Notes: a model not told the origin generated them from the letters alone. DNA of 64,000 bases from Amycolatopsis nalaikhensis (GCF_030264295.1 NZ_CP127173.1:6145501-6209500), one strand, 5' to 3'; numbered from the stretch's first letter, positions 44,342 to 52,507 are shown. Numbers and translations are program-made.

Positions 44342-44908
44342 ATGCCGCGCATCCCCGCGAAGAAGACGTCCGAAGCCGGCCTGTTCCTCAAGCTGGTCTA
44401 CCGCGTCGCCGGCCGCCGCTACGGCGCGGTGCCCGAGCCGATGGCCGTCGCCGCGCACCACCCCGGCCTGCTGCGGACCTACATGGTGCACGAGCTGCTG
44501 GCCGAGCGGGCGTCGAAGAAGGTCCCGGCGAACGTGCGGGAGCTCGCCGTCTACCGCGTCGCGACCCGGATCGGCTGCTCGTGGTGCGTCGACTTCGGCA
44601 CGATGCTGCAGAAGCACGAGGGCCTCGACATCGAGCGGCTGAAGCAGATCGACGACTACGCGACCTCGCCCGCGTTCAGCCGCCAGGAGCGGCTCGCGAT
44701 CGCCTACGCCGACGCGATGTCCGGCGACCAGGTGACCGTGACCGACGAGCAGGTCGCCGAGCTGGAGCGCGAGTTCGGCCGCGCCGGCGTCGTCGAGCTG
44801 ACCTACCAGATCGCGCTGGAGAACTCCCGCGCCCGGATGAACAGCGCGCTCGGCATCGTCGACCAGGGCTTCACCTCCGGCGACGCCTGCCGCGTCCCGC
44901 TGCCGTAG
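44342..44908 (+). CDS. Carboxymuconolactone decarboxylase-family protein with CxxC (AhpD-like)
   Basis: This 188-residue protein has the AhpD-like motif ELAVYRVATRIGCSWCVDFGTMLQKHEG, with a redox CSWC and the downstream His. Such proteins act as peroxidase-linked disulfide reductants or decarboxylases. GAAGGAGA precedes ATG 44342. Carboxymuconolactone decarboxylase genes are the commonest partners of ECF41 sigma factors, one of which is encoded just downstream. Confidence 0.87.
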   Translation: MPRIPAKKTSEAGLFLKLVYRVAGRRYGAVPEPMAVAAHHPGLLRTYMVHELLAERASKKVPANVRELAVYRVATRIGCSWCVDFGTMLQKHEGLDIERLKQIDDYATSPAFSRQERLAIAYADAMSGDQVTVTDEQVAELEREFGRAGVVELTYQIALENSRARMNSALGIVDQGFTSGDACRVPLP

Positions 44909-44971
44909 GACCCCGCGAACCCGACCCCGGTGGGACGCGCCACCGGGGGTCTTCGCGGGACCGTTCCGGGC

Positions 44972-45742
44972 ATGCACCTCGTCGCCAGTGAACGGATCAA
45001 GCTCTTCAGCATCGCCACGCCCTGGGTGTGCGGTGGCTTCGCGCTGGTCGCGCTCGCCGTCCCGGCCGCGCTCACCGCGCTGTCGGCCACCGAGTCCCAC
45101 CTGCCGCCGACCGTCGCGAGCACCCAGTTCGGCTACCAGATCGGCCTGGTCGCCGTGCTGGTGCTCGCCGGGCTGGCGGTGACCAGCGACTACCACTCCG
45201 GCACGATCCACGGCACCTTCCAGGCCGTGCCACGCCGGACGCCCGCGCTGGTCGCGAAGGCCGCGGTCGCCGCCGGGTACGCCTTCCTGCTCGGCGAAGC
45301 CGCCGCGTTCACCGCCTGGCTGGTGGCGCGGATCCTCGCCCCGGACGCCGACCTGGCCCTCGACAGCGCCGCCGACTGGACGATCGTCGCCGGCACCGGC
45401 CCGGTGTTCGCCCTCGCCGCCGTCGCCGGGGTCGGCGTCGGCCTGCTCGCGCGGCACACCGCGGGGACCGTCGCCCTGCTCGTGGTCTACCCGCTGGCGT
45501 TCGAGAACAGCGTGCAGCTGATCCCGGACGCCGGCCCGGCGATCCACCGCTGGCTGCCGCTGAACGCCGCCACGAAGTTCCTCACCGGCCGCGGGGAGGC
45601 GAACGCGGGCCGGGACGGCGGCACCGCGACCGTCCTTTCGGACTCGCCGCTGGCCACCGGCTGGGCGCTCGCCTACTTCGCGCTCTTCGCCGTGCTGGTG
45701 CTGGCCGTCGGGATCACGACGGTCCGGCGCCGGGACGCGTGA
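44972..45742 (+). CDS. ABC-2-like membrane protein without a partner ATPase
   Basis: This 256-residue protein has six hydrophobic segments and the ABC-2 subfamily pattern SDYHSGTIHGTFQAVPRRTPALVAKAAVAAGYAF. No ATPase gene adjoins it, so it may use one encoded elsewhere. Its 3' end overlaps the convergent sigma-factor gene by 29 bases. Confidence 0.78.
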   Translation: MHLVASERIKLFSIATPWVCGGFALVALAVPAALTALSATESHLPPTVASTQFGYQIGLVAVLVLAGLAVTSDYHSGTIHGTFQAVPRRTPALVAKAAVAAGYAFLLGEAAAFTAWLVARILAPDADLALDSAADWTIVAGTGPVFALAAVAGVGVGLLARHTAGTVALLVVYPLAFENSVQLIPDAGPAIHRWLPLNAATKFLTGRGEANAGRDGGTATVLSDSPLATGWALAYFALFAVLVLAVGITTVRRRDA

Positions 45743-46667
45743 TCCGGGTCAGCTTGTCCGGGTTCACCAGGTCGTAGATCGCCACGATCTTCCCGTCGCG
45801 GATGCTGACCGACTGCACGTGCTCGTCGAGGGCGAGGAAGCCGTCGCGGCCCGGCATCGGCGCCAGGTACATGCCCAGGTCGCCGTTGACGAGCACCGGC
45901 GCGCCGCGCTCGACCATCCCGGGCGCGTACTTGCGGGTGAGGCCGACGAAGAACCGGGCGATCTTGTCCGGGCCCAGGATGAGCTGGCGGGCGGTGCGGC
46001 CCTTGCCGTTCGAGTCGCCGATGAGCACGACGTCCGGGGCCAGCAGCTCGGTCATCGCCTGGACGTCGCCCTGCTGCAGCGCGGCGACGAACTTCTCGAG
46101 GATCTTCGCCTGGTCCTCCAGCGGCACGCGCGGCGGCGGGTCGGCCTCGGCGAGCGCCTTGCGGCCGCGGGAGGCGTGCTGGCGGGCGGCCTCGACCGAG
46201 ACGCCGAGCGCGTCGGCGATCTCCGAGAACGGCACCGAGAAGGCGTCGTGCAGGACGAACGCCACCCGCTGCTCCGGGGTCAGCTTGTCGAGGACGACCA
46301 GCGCGGCCATCCGCAGCCCGTCGTCGCGGACCGCGACTTCGAGGGGGTCCTCGCTCACGGGCTGCCCGAACGGCGTCACGACCGGCTCGGGCAGCCAGTT
46401 GCCGACGTACTTCTCCCGCTGCGCCGCGGCCGACTTGAGCCGGTCGAGGCAGATCCGGCCGACGACCGTGGTCAGCCAGGCCCGCAGGTCGCGGATGGCC
46501 GCGCGGCCGGCGTCGTCCAGCCCGGCCAGCCGCAGCCAGGACTCCTGGACGGCGTCTTCGGCGTCGGCGCGCGTCCCGGTCAGCCGGTAGGCCACCCCGA
46601 TGAGGTGGCTCCGGTGCGCGGCGAACTCCGCGGCGAGCGTGTCCTGGGCGGTGGGCGTGGAGGCCAT
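45714..46667 (-). CDS. ECF41-type RNA polymerase sigma factor (SigJ-like) with SnoaL C-terminal domain
   Basis: This 317-residue sigma factor has sigma region 2 (HRSHLIGVAYRLTGTRADAEDAVQESWLR), region 4 (LTPEQRVAFVLHDAFSVPFSEIADALGVSVEAARQHASRGRKAL) and a C-terminal SnoaL-like domain (about 195-310). The ECF41 hallmarks WLPEP in the linker and NPDKL near the end (VNPDKLTRI) are present. In this group the C-terminal domain replaces an anti-sigma factor. No anti-sigma gene adjoins it. The likely target is the CMD-family gene at 44342. Confidence 0.92.
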   Translation of the reverse strand: MASTPTAQDTLAAEFAAHRSHLIGVAYRLTGTRADAEDAVQESWLRLAGLDDAGRAAIRDLRAWLTTVVGRICLDRLKSAAAQREKYVGNWLPEPVVTPFGQPVSEDPLEVAVRDDGLRMAALVVLDKLTPEQRVAFVLHDAFSVPFSEIADALGVSVEAARQHASRGRKALAEADPPPRVPLEDQAKILEKFVAALQQGDVQAMTELLAPDVVLIGDSNGKGRTARQLILGPDKIARFFVGLTRKYAPGMVERGAPVLVNGDLGMYLAPMPGRDGFLALDEHVQSVSIRDGKIVAIYDLVNPDKLTRITRPGAGPS

Positions 46668-46695
46668 GCCCCGAGTGTGCCGCAACCGGCAAAGC

Positions 46696-46701
46696 TAGAG
46701 T
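46696..46701 (+). promoter_or_regulatory. Likely -10 box of a leaderless dnaG transcript
   Basis: TAGAGT ends seven bases before GTG 46709. This spacing supports 46709 as the dnaG start over the in-frame GTG at 46700. Confidence 0.4.
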
Positions 46702-46708
46702 GGGTGAC

Positions 46709-48625
46709 GTGGCAGGACGGATTCGGGAGAGCGACATCGCGGAGGTGCGCGAGCGGAACCGGATCGACGAGGTCGTCGGGGAGTACGTGGCGCTGCGCCG
46801 CGCCGGCGGGGGCAGCCTGAAGGGCCTCTGCCCGTTCCACAACGAGAAGACCCCGTCGTTCAACGTCCGCCCGACGCACGGCACCTTCCACTGCTTCGGC
46901 TGTGGCGAAGGCGGCGACGTCATCAAGTTCATCCAGAAGATCGACCTGATCTCCTTCGTGGAGGCGGTCGAGCGGCTGGCCGACCGGGTCGGCATCCGGC
47001 TCACCTACGAAGGCGGCGGCGCGACGATCCAGCGCGACCGCGGCAGCCGCACCCGCCTGGTCGAGGCGCACCGCCTCGCGCAGGAGTTCTACGCCGAGCA
47101 GCTGCTCACCGACGAGGCGCGCCCGGCGCGGGACTTCCTGTCCGAGCGCGGGTTCGACGCGGCCGCGGCGAAGACGTTCGGCTGCGGGTACGCACCCGGC
47201 GGCTGGGACAAGCTGACGAAGTTCCTGCTCAACCGGGGCTTCGAGGTCAAGGAGCTGCTCACGGCCGGGCTGTCCAAGGAGGGCCAGCGCGGCCCGATGG
47301 ACCGCTTCCACCGGCGCCTGGTCTGGCCGATCCGCGACGTCGGCAACGACGTCGTCGGCTTCGGCGCGCGGCGGCTGTTCGACGACGACCGGATCTCGGC
47401 GAAGTACCTCAACACCGCCGAGTCGCCGATCTACAAGAAGTCCCAGGTCATGTTCGGCCTCGACCTGGCCAAGCGCGAGATCGCGAAGCGGCACCAGGTG
47501 GTCGTGGTCGAGGGCTACACCGACGTGATGGCGATGCACGCGGCGGGCGTGCCGACGGCGGTCGCGTCGTCGGGTACGGCGTTCGGCGAGGACCACATGA
47601 AGGTGCTTCGCCGGCTGATGATGGACGACGACGCCTTCCGCGGCGAAGTGATCTTCACCTTCGACGGCGACGAAGCGGGACAGAAGGCCGCGCTGAAGGC
47701 CTTCGAGGGCGACCAGACGTTCGCCGGGCAGACGTACATCGCGGTCGCGCCGGACGGCATGGACCCGTGCGAGCTGCGCCTGGCCAAGGGCGACAGCGCG
47801 GTGAAGGACCTGGTCGCGCGGCGGACCCCGCTGTTCGAGTTCGTCATCCGCAGCACGCTCAAGAACTACGACCTCGACTCGGTCGACGGCCAGGTCGCGG
47901 CGCTGCAGAAGACCGTGCCGATGGTGGCGTCGATCAAGGACCGCGCGGCCCGCGACGGCTACGCGTCGAAGCTCGCCTGGTGGGTGGGCTGGCAGGACGT
48001 CGCGCAGGTGGTCAACCGGGTCCGCGGCAGCGCGGGCGCGACCGACCGGCGCGGGGGAGCGCCCCTCAAGCAACCGGCGCGCGTCGGCGCCCAAGCCCCG
48101 GCGGCTTCGGCTTCCGCGACGCCGGACGTGGCGCGCCCGGCGCCGAAGGACCCGCGGTTCGCCGTGCAGCGCGAGGCGCTGAAGGCCGCGCTGCAGCAGC
48201 CCGCGATCGCCGGGCCGGAGTACGACGCGCTGCCGCTGGAGGCGTTCACCCACCCGGTGTACGTCGCGGTGCACGAGGCCGTGCTCAAGGCCGGTGGCGC
48301 GGGTTCGGGGCTGACCGGGCCGGCGCTGCTGGACGCGGCGGCGCCGCACTGTCCGGAAGGGACGGTCCGGCGGGTGCTCTCGGAGCTGGCCGTGGAACCG
48401 TTGCAGGCCAAGGACGAGGTCGACTCCCGGTACATCTCGTCGATCCTCGCCCGGCTGCAGGAGAACCTCGTCGGGCGCCAGATCGCCGAGATCAAGGGCA
48501 AGCTGCAGCGGCTGTCGCCGGTCGAGGCGCCGGACGACTACCGCGCGCTGTTCGGCGACCTCGTCGCGCTGGAGCAGTACAAGAAGTCGCTGGGCGAGCA
48601 GGCGGCCGCCAGCGCGTGGAGCTGA
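46709..48625 (+). CDS. dnaG: DNA primase
   Basis: This 638-residue enzyme makes RNA primers for replication. It has the N-terminal zinc finger (CPFHNEKTPSF...HCFGC), the catalytic TOPRIM core (VVVVEGYTDVMAMHAAG, IFTFDGDEAGQ) and a C-terminal helicase-binding domain (about 480-638) after an Ala/Pro linker. I chose GTG 46709 (MAGRIRESDIAEVRER), which matches the actinobacterial start; GTG 46700 adds three residues. It is divergent from the ECF41 gene with 41 bases between starts. Confidence 0.97.
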   Translation: MAGRIRESDIAEVRERNRIDEVVGEYVALRRAGGGSLKGLCPFHNEKTPSFNVRPTHGTFHCFGCGEGGDVIKFIQKIDLISFVEAVERLADRVGIRLTYEGGGATIQRDRGSRTRLVEAHRLAQEFYAEQLLTDEARPARDFLSERGFDAAAAKTFGCGYAPGGWDKLTKFLLNRGFEVKELLTAGLSKEGQRGPMDRFHRRLVWPIRDVGNDVVGFGARRLFDDDRISAKYLNTAESPIYKKSQVMFGLDLAKREIAKRHQVVVVEGYTDVMAMHAAGVPTAVASSGTAFGEDHMKVLRRLMMDDDAFRGEVIFTFDGDEAGQKAALKAFEGDQTFAGQTYIAVAPDGMDPCELRLAKGDSAVKDLVARRTPLFEFVIRSTLKNYDLDSVDGQVAALQKTVPMVASIKDRAARDGYASKLAWWVGWQDVAQVVNRVRGSAGATDRRGGAPLKQPARVGAQAPAASASATPDVARPAPKDPRFAVQREALKAALQQPAIAGPEYDALPLEAFTHPVYVAVHEAVLKAGGAGSGLTGPALLDAAAPHCPEGTVRRVLSELAVEPLQAKDEVDSRYISSILARLQENLVGRQIAEIKGKLQRLSPVEAPDDYRALFGDLVALEQYKKSLGEQAAASAWS

Positions 48626-48626
48626 C

Positions 48627-49148
48627 ATGAGCTGGCTGCGCCGGTTGCTCGGCGACCGCACGCCCCCGGACTTCGCGGGTTCCCTTTCGCCCGGCGAAGA
48701 AGTCGTGGACAGCGCACCGGTCGAGGGCGGCGGCTACCTGGTGGTCACGACGCTGGGCCTGTGGGTCCCGGCCGACGACGGCGCGCGTCGCGTCGGCTGG
48801 CACCTGATCGGCAAGGCGGCCTGGAAGGACGGCGTCTTCACGCTGACGGAGTCGGCCGAGGTGGGCGAGGCGGGTTCGGCGGTCGTGCTGGCCGACCGGC
48901 CGCCGGTGCCGTACCGGCTGCCGTCGCCGGGCAAGGTGCCGCGCGAGGCCTACCAGCGCGTCGAGGGCTCGATCCGCTCGCGGCACCGGCAGGAGATCGG
49001 GTCCGGCGGAGCGTGGTTCGTGCAGCGCAAGGTGCCCGGCCGCGACGGCAGCGTCCTGCAGGTCCGGCCGGATCCGGGCACCGACACCGAGCTGGTGGCG
49101 GCCATCGCCGAGCAGGTCGCCGCGAAGCTGGTCAACCCCGCGGAGTAG
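48627..49148 (+). CDS. Conserved actinobacterial protein following dnaG
   Basis: This 173-residue soluble protein starts one base after the dnaG stop and is probably co-translated with it. It begins MSWLRRLLGD and has a beta-rich core (YLVVTTLGLWVPADDGARRVGWHLIGKAAWKDGVFTL, in pieces) with a C-terminal helix. The pattern suggests a PH-like or similar beta fold. I do not recognise a function. Confidence 0.8.
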   Translation: MSWLRRLLGDRTPPDFAGSLSPGEEVVDSAPVEGGGYLVVTTLGLWVPADDGARRVGWHLIGKAAWKDGVFTLTESAEVGEAGSAVVLADRPPVPYRLPSPGKVPREAYQRVEGSIRSRHRQEIGSGGAWFVQRKVPGRDGSVLQVRPDPGTDTELVAAIAEQVAAKLVNPAE

Positions 49149-49149
49149 C

Positions 49150-49179
49150 AGTACGCTCGTACTCAGTACAGGCGTACTG
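49150..49179. promoter_or_regulatory. Two adjacent palindromes before the methyltransferase gene
   Basis: AGTAC-GCTC-GTACT (49150-49163) is immediately followed by CAGTAC-AGGC-GTACTG (49164-49179). Both share a GTACT half-site and a four-base spacer, so they look like a double operator. A TACTGT -10 box (49175-49180) overlaps the second. No regulator gene adjoins, so the cognate protein is unknown. Confidence 0.6.
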
Positions 49180-49193
49180 TATTGGAGGCGGCC

Positions 49194-49955
49194 GTGTGGG
49201 ATCCGGAGAAGTACCTCGACTACGCCGACCTGCGGGCCCGGCCGTTCCACGACTTGATCTCCCGCATCGGAGTGACGTCGCCGCGGCGCGTCGTCGACCT
49301 CGGCTGCGGCCCCGGCAACCTGACGGTGTCCCTGCGCGAACGCTGGCCGTCGGCGGCCCTGGAGTGCGGCGACAGTTCACCCGAAATGGTGGCGGCGGCC
49401 CGAGCGCGCGGCCTCGACGCGGCCCTGCTCGACGTCCGCGACTGGACGCCCGCGCCGGACACCGACGTCGTGGTGTCGAACGCGGTCCTGCAGTGGGTGC
49501 CGGACCACGAGGAGCTGTTGCGCCGCTGGGCTGCTTCGTTGCCCTCGGGTGCTTATCTCGCGATCCAGGTGCCGGGGAACTTCAACGCGCCATCGCACGC
49601 GTTGACGCGGGAACTGGCGGCGTCCCCGGCGTGGGCGTCGCGCTTGGCGGAGGTGGTCCTGCGCGAGGACGACGCGGTGTTGAGCCCGCTGGGCTACGCG
49701 AACCTGCTGGCCGACGCGGGCTGCGGCGTTGACGCCTGGGAGACGACGTACGTGCAGCCATTGCGCGGGCCGTCCCCGGTGCTGGAGTGGATCACGGGGA
49801 CGGCGTTGCGCCCGGTCCGCGCGGCGTTGTCCGACGCGGAGTGGGAGCGGTTCCGCGCGGAGCTGACGCCGTTGCTGGACAAGGCGTACCCACCCCGCCC
49901 CGACGGGACGACGTGGTTCGAGTTCCGCCGCGTGTTCGTCGTGGCGAGGGTCTAG
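49194..49955 (+). CDS. tam: Trans-aconitate 2-methyltransferase-like enzyme
   Basis: This 253-residue SAM-dependent methyltransferase has motif I RVVDLGCGPGNLT, with later ECGDSSPEMVAAAR and VVVSNAVLQWVPDHEELL. These and the overall length match Tam, which methylates trans-aconitate to keep it from inhibiting aconitase. I chose GTG 49194 (VWDPEKYLDYADLRARPFHDL) because GGAGG lies five bases upstream. A double palindrome at the promoter suggests tight regulation. Confidence 0.85.
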   Translation: MWDPEKYLDYADLRARPFHDLISRIGVTSPRRVVDLGCGPGNLTVSLRERWPSAALECGDSSPEMVAAARARGLDAALLDVRDWTPAPDTDVVVSNAVLQWVPDHEELLRRWAASLPSGAYLAIQVPGNFNAPSHALTRELAASPAWASRLAEVVLREDDAVLSPLGYANLLADAGCGVDAWETTYVQPLRGPSPVLEWITGTALRPVRAALSDAEWERFRAELTPLLDKAYPPRPDGTTWFEFRRVFVVARV

Positions 49956-50122
49956 CGGCGCACCTTCTCGCTGATCTTGGCCCGGGCCACCCCGGCGGCC
50001 CCTTGCACCATGGGGTGGTCGACGACCCGGCGGTAGGTGCGCACGAGCTGCTCGTACCGCCCCCGGCCTGCCTTGGCGCCCAGTACGTACCCCAGGCCTG
50101 CCCCCAGCAGGAACTTCTTCAT
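49952..50122 (-). CDS. 56-residue conserved small protein with N-terminal glycine zipper
   Basis: Read on the minus strand from ATG 50122 to TAG 49952-49954, this encodes MKKFLLGAGLGYVLGAKAGR, then GRYEQLVRTYRRVVDHPM and a basic C-terminus ending EKVRR. The Gly-rich hydrophobic start followed by AKAGRGRYEQ is a known pattern in small actinobacterial proteins resembling YtxH. It may associate with the membrane. Its 3' end overlaps the methyltransferase stop by four bases on the opposite strand. The function is unknown. Confidence 0.75.
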   Translation of the reverse strand: MKKFLLGAGLGYVLGAKAGRGRYEQLVRTYRRVVDHPMVQGAAGVARAKISEKVRR

Positions 50123-50291
50123 CCGCGTCCACGCCTTCCGTTCGCTAGGTCGTCCGACTGTCCATTGTCCAGGAAAACCCGGCGAAGGGGGGCGGGCTGG
50201 GCCAAGTGGGGGGTGGTGTGAAGGCGGTTGCGGGCATGGGCTAAAGTTCTTCTCGTCGGTCGGAGAGACCGGCCCCGGAAGTGAGCGACAT

Positions 50292-50364
50292 TCCCCTGTA
50301 GCTCAACTGGCAGAGCATTCGGCTGTTAACCGGAGGGTTCTTGGTTCGAGTCCAAGCGGGGGAG
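50292..50364 (+). tRNA. tRNA-Asn (anticodon GTT)
   Basis: The 73 bases fold into a full cloverleaf. The acceptor stem is TCCCCTG/CGGGGGA, the D-arm is GCTCAACTGGCAGAGC, the anticodon stem is TTCGG/CCGGA with loop CTGTTAA (GTT at 50325-50327), and the T-arm is CTTGG-TTCGAGT-CCAAG. The CCA end is not encoded, as usual in actinomycetes. A strong terminator follows at once. Confidence 0.97.
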
Positions 50365-50367
50365 CAA

Positions 50368-50396
50368 AAGCCCAGGCCAGCGGCCTGGGCTTCTTT
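50368..50396 (+). terminator. Intrinsic terminator of tRNA-Asn
   Basis: AAGCCCAGGCC (50368-50378) pairs perfectly with GGCCTGGGCTT (50382-50392) around a three-base loop, followed by CTTT. It begins four bases after the tRNA. Confidence 0.9.
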
Positions 50397-50481
50397 GCGT
50401 TCCGGGGCTGAAACCCCCGAACTGTCCGGAAACTGTCCAGATTCACAAGCCTCGTCCCGGATTCGTCGAGCACGGCCGCCG

Positions 50482-51150
50482 TCAGGGTCGCGACTGCTCC
50501 CGGATCGAATGCCAAGCCGACTTGATGTGGCTGCACATCACCGACTGCGCCCAGTCCGCGTCGCCCGCTCGCAGGGCCGCGATCAACTCGTGGTGGTGGG
50601 CGAGACTGCGCTTCAGCGCTTCCGGCCGGTAGTGCGCGAACGTCCGCCACACGATCGGCAACTGCACCACCGACGCGAGCACTGACGCCAGGCGGTTGTT
50701 GCCCGACCCCTCCAGGATCGCGCGGTGGAAACGGTTGTTGAGGTCGGTCAGCTCGTCGAGGTCCGTCGGCTGGCCGTTCACCACCAAGGCGTCCATCCGG
50801 CACGCCAGGTCCTCCAGCAGTTCGACGTCGACCGTCGCGCGCTCGGCCGCCAGGCTGCAGCCCCACGGCTCCAGCACCATGCGCAAGCTGAAGATCTCGT
50901 CCAGGTCCGCGATGTCCCAGCTCTTCACCTGCACGCCGCGGTGGCGTTCGTAGATCAACAATCCCTCGGCCGTGAGGCGGCGCAGGGCCTCCCGGACCGG
51001 GGTGCGGCTCACCCCGATCGAGTCGGCGAGCTCGCCCTCGCGCAGCCACTCCCCGCCCGCCCGTCTGCCGGACAGGATCTCGTCGCGGATCAGCCGGTAG
51101 GCGTGGTCGGCCGCGTGCCTGCCGTCCTGCTCGTACGCCGTGTCGCTCAT
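50482..51150 (-). CDS. GntR-family (FCD/FadR subgroup) regulator
   Basis: This 222-residue regulator has a winged helix (AYRLIRDEILSGRRAGGEWLREGELADSIGVSRTPVREALRRLTAEGLL, in pieces) and an all-helical FCD effector domain with likely metal-binding His residues (NNRFHRAIL, HHHELIAAL). I chose ATG 51150; a longer start would cross the operator. It is divergent from the CoA-transferase/HyuAB operon, and two matching operators flank that operon's promoter. It is probably a substrate-released repressor. Confidence 0.92.
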   Translation of the reverse strand: MSDTAYEQDGRHAADHAYRLIRDEILSGRRAGGEWLREGELADSIGVSRTPVREALRRLTAEGLLIYERHRGVQVKSWDIADLDEIFSLRMVLEPWGCSLAAERATVDVELLEDLACRMDALVVNGQPTDLDELTDLNNRFHRAILEGSGNNRLASVLASVVQLPIVWRTFAHYRPEALKRSLAHHHELIAALRAGDADWAQSVMCSHIKSAWHSIREQSRP

Positions 51151-51176
51151 CGAGGACGACCATAAGGGACGCGGAG

Positions 51177-51191
51177 AGTTGTATGCAACTT
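51177..51191. promoter_or_regulatory. GntR operator 1
   Basis: AGTTGTATGCAACTT is a near-perfect palindrome 27 bases from the GntR start. Its core GTTGTATGCAAC recurs in inverted form at operator 2 (51272-51285). Confidence 0.7.
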
Positions 51192-51203
51192 CCGCTGAGC
51201 CCG

Positions 51204-51232
51204 TTGACACGCCACCGCGATGTCCTTAGATT
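51204..51232 (+). promoter_or_regulatory. Consensus sigma-70 type promoter of the CoA-transferase/HyuAB operon
   Basis: TTGACA (51204-51209) is followed after exactly 17 bases by TAGATT (51227-51232). This is the best match to the housekeeping consensus in the window. Transcription would start near 51239, between the two GntR operators and 59 bases before the CoA-transferase ATG. Confidence 0.75.
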
Positions 51233-51271
51233 CTGCCTGGTCGAACGGCGACGCAGATCACCCGATACGAA

Positions 51272-51285
51272 AAGTTGCATACAAC
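51272..51285. promoter_or_regulatory. GntR operator 2
   Basis: AAGTTGCATACAAC lies in the leader of the operon, directly before the GAGGAG ribosome binding site (51286-51291). It is the inverted counterpart of operator 1, about 95 bases away, which would allow a looped or roadblock repression. Confidence 0.7.
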
Positions 51286-51297
51286 GAGGAGTGCTGG

Positions 51298-52497
51298 ATG
51301 CGTGACGAGATGCCCTTGGCCGGACTGCGGGTGGTGGAGCTCGGGCAGTTGCTCGCCGGGCCGTTCTGCGGGCAGCTCCTCGGCGACTTCGGCGCCCAGG
51401 TGATCAAGGTCGAGGACCCGCGCACCGGTGACCCCATGCGCCAGTGGGGGCGGGAACGCCCCTACGGACGTTCGCTCTGGTGGCCGGTCGTCGCGCGCAA
51501 CAAGCAGTCGGTGACCGCCGACCTGCGGACCGAGGAAGGGCAGCGGCTCGTCGCCCGGCTCATCGGCGAGGCCGACGTCCTGATCGAGAACTTCCGTCCC
51601 GGCACGCTCGAACGGTGGGGGCTGAGCCCGGACGTGCTCCGGGAGGCCAACCCGCGCCTGATCATCACCAGGGTGAGCGGCTACGGCCAGACCGGGCCGT
51701 ACGCCAAGCGCGCCGGTTACGGCTCCATCGGGGAAGCCATGGGCGGCATCCGGTACATCACCGGTGACCCGGACCGCGCGCCGTCCCGCACCGGCATCTC
51801 GCTCGGCGACGCCCTCGCCGCGACGTTCGCCTGCATCGGCACGCTCGTCGCGCTGCACCACCGCGAACGCACCGGCCAGGGACAGGTCGTCGACTCCGCC
51901 ATCTACGAGGCCGTGCTCGCGCTGATGGAGTCCCTCATCCCCGAGTACCAGGTGGCGGGCTACCAGCGGGAGCGCACCGGCACGACCCTGCCGAACGTCG
52001 CGCCGAGCAACGTCTACCCGACCGCCGACGACGAGATGGTCCTCCTCGCCGCCAACCAGGACACCGTGTTCCGCCGCCTGGCCGACGCCATGGGGCGGCC
52101 CGAGCTGGCCACCGACGAGCGCTACGCCACGCACGGCGCCCGGGGCAAGTACATGGAAGAGCTCGACGGCCTCATCGCCGAGTGGACGTCGACCATGAAG
52201 GCCGACGACCTGCTGGAGCTGATGAACGACAAGGGCGTGCCCGCCGGGCGCATCTACCGCGCCAAGGACATGCTCACCGATCCGCACTTCGCCGCGCGGG
52301 AGGCGATCGTCCGGCTCGTCCACCCGGAGATCGGCGAGTTCGCCATGCACAACGTGGTGCCGAAGCTCTCGGACACGCCGGGGAAGGTCCGGCACGTCGG
52401 ACCCGAGCTCGGCGAGCACAACGAAGTCATCTACCGCGATCTGCTCGGCCTCGCCGACGACGAGCTCGTGTCGTTGCGCTCGGCCGGTGTCATCTGA
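51298..52497 (+). CDS. CaiB/BaiF-type (class III) CoA-transferase
   Basis: This 399-residue enzyme moves CoA between carboxylic acids. Family motifs are PLAGLRVVELGQLLAGPFCGQLLGDFGAQVIKVEDP at the N-terminus, VTADLRTEEGQRLVARLI, LIENFRPGTLERWGLSP, and the catalytic Asp in QVVDSAIYEAV (about residue 198). It starts at ATG 51298 with GAGGAG upstream and is first in a five-gene operon. Its role is probably to activate a carboxylic acid intermediate as a CoA thioester. Confidence 0.93.
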   Translation: MRDEMPLAGLRVVELGQLLAGPFCGQLLGDFGAQVIKVEDPRTGDPMRQWGRERPYGRSLWWPVVARNKQSVTADLRTEEGQRLVARLIGEADVLIENFRPGTLERWGLSPDVLREANPRLIITRVSGYGQTGPYAKRAGYGSIGEAMGGIRYITGDPDRAPSRTGISLGDALAATFACIGTLVALHHRERTGQGQVVDSAIYEAVLALMESLIPEYQVAGYQRERTGTTLPNVAPSNVYPTADDEMVLLAANQDTVFRRLADAMGRPELATDERYATHGARGKYMEELDGLIAEWTSTMKADDLLELMNDKGVPAGRIYRAKDMLTDPHFAAREAIVRLVHPEIGEFAMHNVVPKLSDTPGKVRHVGPELGEHNEVIYRDLLGLADDELVSLRSAGVI

Positions 52498-52507
52498 GGA
52501 GACCACC

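Noticed and set aside
50303..50480. Minus-strand frame with PPLGLEPRTLRLT over the tRNA
   Set aside because: This is the well-known spurious translation of an antisense tRNA gene; the cloverleaf explains the sequence.
50365..50481. Integration (att) site or integrase remnant next to tRNA-Asn
   Set aside because: No repeat of the tRNA 3' end was seen downstream and there is no integrase or excisionase; the hairpin is a normal terminator.
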